Origin: Manis javanica
Lineage: Eukaryota; Chordata; Mammalia; Pholidota; Manidae
Assembly: GCF_040802235.1 (NCBI RefSeq)
Contig: NC_133164.1
Coordinates: 109,014,302 to 109,078,301 of the forward strand
Direction: 5' to 3'
Length of the DNA stretch: 64,000 bases
Shown: positions 60,591-64,000 of the stretch, piece after piece
How positions within the stretch are numbered: the first letter of the stretch is position 1
Layout: each line of letters begins with the position of its first letter
The notes under the pieces: generated by a model
What the model was told of the DNA's origin: nothing
Databases searched by the model: none
What the model saw: only the letters and a program-made list of their open reading frames with translations
Position numbers and translations under genes: made by a program

Positions 60591-62739
60591 TACATTTAGG
60601 ACTAGTAAAAGAAAGTACTATTTCATGAAAATGGAAGTAAAGTTCTTGTAGCCACTTTCCCCTTCATCTAATAGTATTGTGGAGCATGCTAGGCATCATG
60701 TAATTTAATCCATAAATTGTTCAACCCGTGTATCTAAAGATAGGATTCCTTTAAAAATCATAGCCAAAATACCATTATCACACCTGAAATGTTAACAGAA
60801 TTTCCTTAATATTATCAGATATATACTCAATGCTAAAATTACCCATTTTTCTCCAATTTTTTTTATAACTTATTTGGATCAATACCAAACTTAGGCATGT
60901 CATTGCATTGGTTGATGTATCTGTCTCTCTTTTATAAAAACTTTGTTTACTCTTTATTTTTGAGAAAAATTCAGATGTACATAAAAGTAGAAGAAGAAGG
61001 GTAGGGAGGGAGAAGAAGGTGGTTCAGTGAAAAGAAGGGAAAACCTTGCTAGTCACTGACTGGGGGTCTCGTCAAGAAGCATGGGCTCTTGGTTAACTTC
61101 ACCTTGCTCGGGCATTGCCAGGGGCTGCCCCAAGAATAGAGAGCCTCAGCTGGAAAGGGAGTGGGAAGTATTTTTGTTTTTGTTTTTTTCTAGAAGGGGA
61201 ATCTGGGCAGTGAATCTCTGTGTCTTTTGCAGAATTTGTAGCACCTGGGATATAATCTTCACACAAGTTTGGGGGCAACTCTTCTGGGCTCTGGTGGTCA
61301 TTCCTGTCACCCTAATAGGAAGCAGAAGAGGGAGGTCAGTAGGACAAACTATAGCCCCTGTTGCTGCAGCTGGTGTCAGTGTTGCAAGTGGTGCTCATCA
61401 GCTGTTCCTTTATTATCCTGATTTCCCCTTGCTGATCTTGATAGCTTGCTGAACTGCCCCCAAACCCTCATTTGTGAGAAGCTGGAGTACCCCCAACCTT
61501 ATCACCTTTACTCCTTCCTAGGAGGTATGAGTATGGAGCAAATTGGAAAGAAATAGGTTGATTTAGTGGAAGTTATGAGGTAGGAAAAAAAGAGAAGTCT
61601 CACTAGTTGACTTTCATGTCATGTGAGAAAATGCAGAGGGAATCTCCTAAAGCGTTTTAATCATGCAAAACTGTGCAAAGAACACTTATTAAACTATTCT
61701 GAATAACTCTGTATAACAGAGGACTCTCAGTACTAACGTGAAGCCCCCAACCATGATATGACATTGAGGGGAATGGGTCCAAAAAGGAAGGAACAGAATT
61801 TGCAATGTACTAGACCCCATGGAGAAAACCAAACCACAGATTTATAACCTAGATGAAGAAAAAAATAACAGTGCACATGAAACAGTTGGAAAATGACAGT
61901 AATAATGAGGTCACTGTCAGACCACTGGGCAGCGTAATAATCTCTTTTTGAAACACGTGAAACCAAAGAACAAATCTCCCTGCCTTTTGGAGAACTAACT
62001 TGGAACTTAGGAAGTCTAAGAAGTACTGGTATGTTGCTGTGGGGCAGTTACTAAATTCTAAAGATAGAGTGATATTTAAATATTATTAATGCTAGTAACA
62101 TTTAATACCTATAGCATGTTGAAATTTCTAACCCATACTCAATGGGTTCTATTTGTGATTCTATTCTTGTGACAACTTACAGGTTTGATTAAAATTATAA
62201 CAATGACAACTTCTCACTCATCTCCTTGCTGCTCTTTCCTGCCTGATTAACATGATGCATTGCTGCCAGATTAGTATATGTGATTGACACATCTGACAGT
62301 GACTGCCCAGTGAATCACACTCTGTTATCTTCTTTCTCTGAGTGTAGGTGAAACCTGTGATTTGCTCCTAACCAATATGGCAAAGGTGATGGTCACTATC
62401 TTGATTAGGTTACTATCTATAGCTTCAGCTGTATCTATATCATTATATTCATATCTGTGATGCCATCATTCTTGTGCTCAGTAGAGAGATTCTCTTTGCT
62501 GTCTTTGAAGAAGCTACCATGTCCTGGGAGGGCCTTTGGTAAGGACCAGGTGGCAAAGAACTGTGACTGGCTTGTAGGACCTGAGGGCCAGGGCCCTTAG
62601 TCATAGACCCACAAGGAAATGAATGAGCCAAATGAGTTTAGAATCCCTGTGTGATCCTGAGCAGAAGACCTAGTTAAACTGTGCCTGAACCCCTTTCCAC
62701 GGGAAACTGTTAGGCAATAAATGGTGTATTGTTTGAAGC

Positions 62740-63330
62740 ACCACTCTATGTATTGGTTAAAAGTCTTCAATGGCTTTTCATTGCCTTTGGAATAAAGTCC
62801 AAAAAGCTTTTAAGGGCATTCAAGGGCTCTCATTATCTGACCTTACTCTCTTTTCCCATGTTACTGTTTATTACCGGGTCTAGGTCCAATCTGAAAGACT
62901 ATATCAACCTAGGAGAGAGCTCCAGGGCAAAGATTGCCTGTTGACAGAGTCCCCTAAAGAGCAGAAATAGCTAAGTTGTAATAATAGTTTCTCATTACAT
63001 CTACTCCATGTTTTCTGTACCTTCCCCCAACTTAACTTTCTGTTTATTGTCTATGCCCATGTTTTACATTCCGTACCAGCAAGAGTTGTTTTTCTTTTCA
63101 GTTCTTCCTATTTTAAATCTTACCAATTTATCTAGACCTCCATAAACCTAATGTGATTATCCTCCTCAGCCCAGCCTAACAGTAATTCACCTCTTTTCTC
63201 CACTACCCATTTTTTGTATTTCTCATGTTGCACTCTATTTATTTTAGTCATATATCTTGGTGGACATTTGTCATTCTTTTTGGCTGCCTAGCATCCAAGC
63301 ACTTTGCAATGTTTAAGGAATTCCCTATTT
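62740..63330 (+). repeat. L2 LINE fragment, more internal
   Basis: 'tcttcaatggcttttcattg', 'cctttggaataaagtccaaa' and 'agggctctcattatctgacc' match the L2 ORF2 end. The following 'ctctattta' and 'gcaatgt' blocks may continue it. The left part is firm, the right part weak. Confidence 0.65.
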
Positions 63331-64000
63331 TGTGAGTCTTGGTGGAAAGCAGAGCCTGCCTTCCTCTATAGAAACTGAACTTGTCAAATTCTTACTTTCT
63401 CATCTGCACTTTCAGTTATGGTTCAATTAATATATCTTGAGCTGAATTTTCTGACTATATAAATCTCCTAAGATTTTATAATTTCTACATGAGAGGAATA
63501 AATAAATAATTTATTCAAATAAATTTACTCAGGATCAGCTTAGTGAAGGTAAAAATCCAAATTTTCAGGAAGGCTATACATGTAAAACACACACATATAT
63601 TTATGTGTGTGTATATATAAATATGTGAATTTTCTGAACCAGAATTTCATTCATTAATATTTGAATATTTATTTTAGTCCTATAACTCAGGAGATTACAC
63701 ACATATATATGGACTTTGGCAGTCAATTTTTTAACTTGCTAGAGATTGTTAATAGTCTGAAAGCTTCTCATTGTATTCCTAGCAATGTATTTGAAACATA
63801 GTAAGTTTTTGATTAATATTTGTTGAGTAATTAACTTGATGTAGGAAAGATATCTTGATTTTCTTGACAAGCTGAGCAAGCTTTGATGTAGCCTGAGATT
63901 ATCCTGTGGTAACCATTCTGTGCTTCTCCTATTTCCAAAAAGTTCTTATAAATTGTAAAGGGGATTATGAACTTAATGGTTTAAATGTATTCATTATCAC

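Larger units (their letters stand above)
60170..64000. other. Gene-free DNA at the right edge
   Basis: No coding exon recognised. L2 pieces lie at 60455-60590 and 62740-63330. 60780-60980 resembles an old L1 3'UTR fragment. Simple (CA/TA)n sequence occurs at about 63587-63620. Otherwise unassigned. Confidence 0.55.

Noticed and set aside
55460-64000. WDR7, the human neighbour, expected head-to-head with TXNL1
   Set aside because: I looked for the start of its WD-repeat coding sequence on the plus strand and did not find it. Its first coding exon is probably beyond the window. Whether the 55 kb CpG island also serves it cannot be judged from this sequence.

Overview
This is a mammalian nuclear genomic window. 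The evidence is a multi-exon gene with GT-AG introns, a CpG-island promoter, and many ancient mammalian repeats (L1, L2, MIR, MER5-type hAT elements, an MLT1 LTR). I see no bacterial-type operons, no CRISPR array and no functional RNA gene. No young lineage-specific SINE is visible: no Alu, B1/B2, Bov-tA, CAN-SINE or horse ERE. The youngest repeats are two short L1 3'-end fragments with clean target-site duplications. That L1 3' end resembles one I associate with pangolins (Manis), so a laurasiatherian, possibly a pangolin, is my best guess, with low confidence.

The only protein-coding gene I can support is TXNL1 (thioredoxin-like 1, TRP32) on the minus strand. It is complete: eight coding exons between 54912 (ATG) and 28431 (stop). 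They sum to 870 nt, i.e. 289 codons plus stop, the usual length for this protein. The exons encode an N-terminal thioredoxin domain with an intact CGPC active site, then a C-terminal PITH domain. The promoter is a TATA-less CpG island at about 54.8-55.5 kb. The poly(A) signal is at about 28.25 kb.

Layout. 1-28.2 kb is gene-free DNA downstream of TXNL1. Its first 16 kb are mostly unique sequence with scattered MIR, L2 and MER5, including a stretch near 8.0-8.5 kb that looks like a conserved non-coding element. 16.8-24.9 kb is a graveyard of L1 copies, one of them an internally deleted L1 that keeps its GC-rich 5'UTR. 28.2-55.2 kb is TXNL1, with older L1, hAT and MIR copies in its introns. 55.5-64 kb is gene-free upstream DNA with an MLT1 LTR, MER5, L2 and a long (CA)n tract. 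In human the head-to-head neighbour on this side is WDR7, but I found none of its coding exons here.

The most unusual structural signal is a set of near-perfect short inverted repeats (hairpins) at 40.7, 53.9 and 57.6 kb. In two of them the loop is a near-exact copy of sequence 3.1 kb or 1.3 kb away, which points to replication template switching or templated insertion rather than to a conventional transposon. I found no convincing new gene system.
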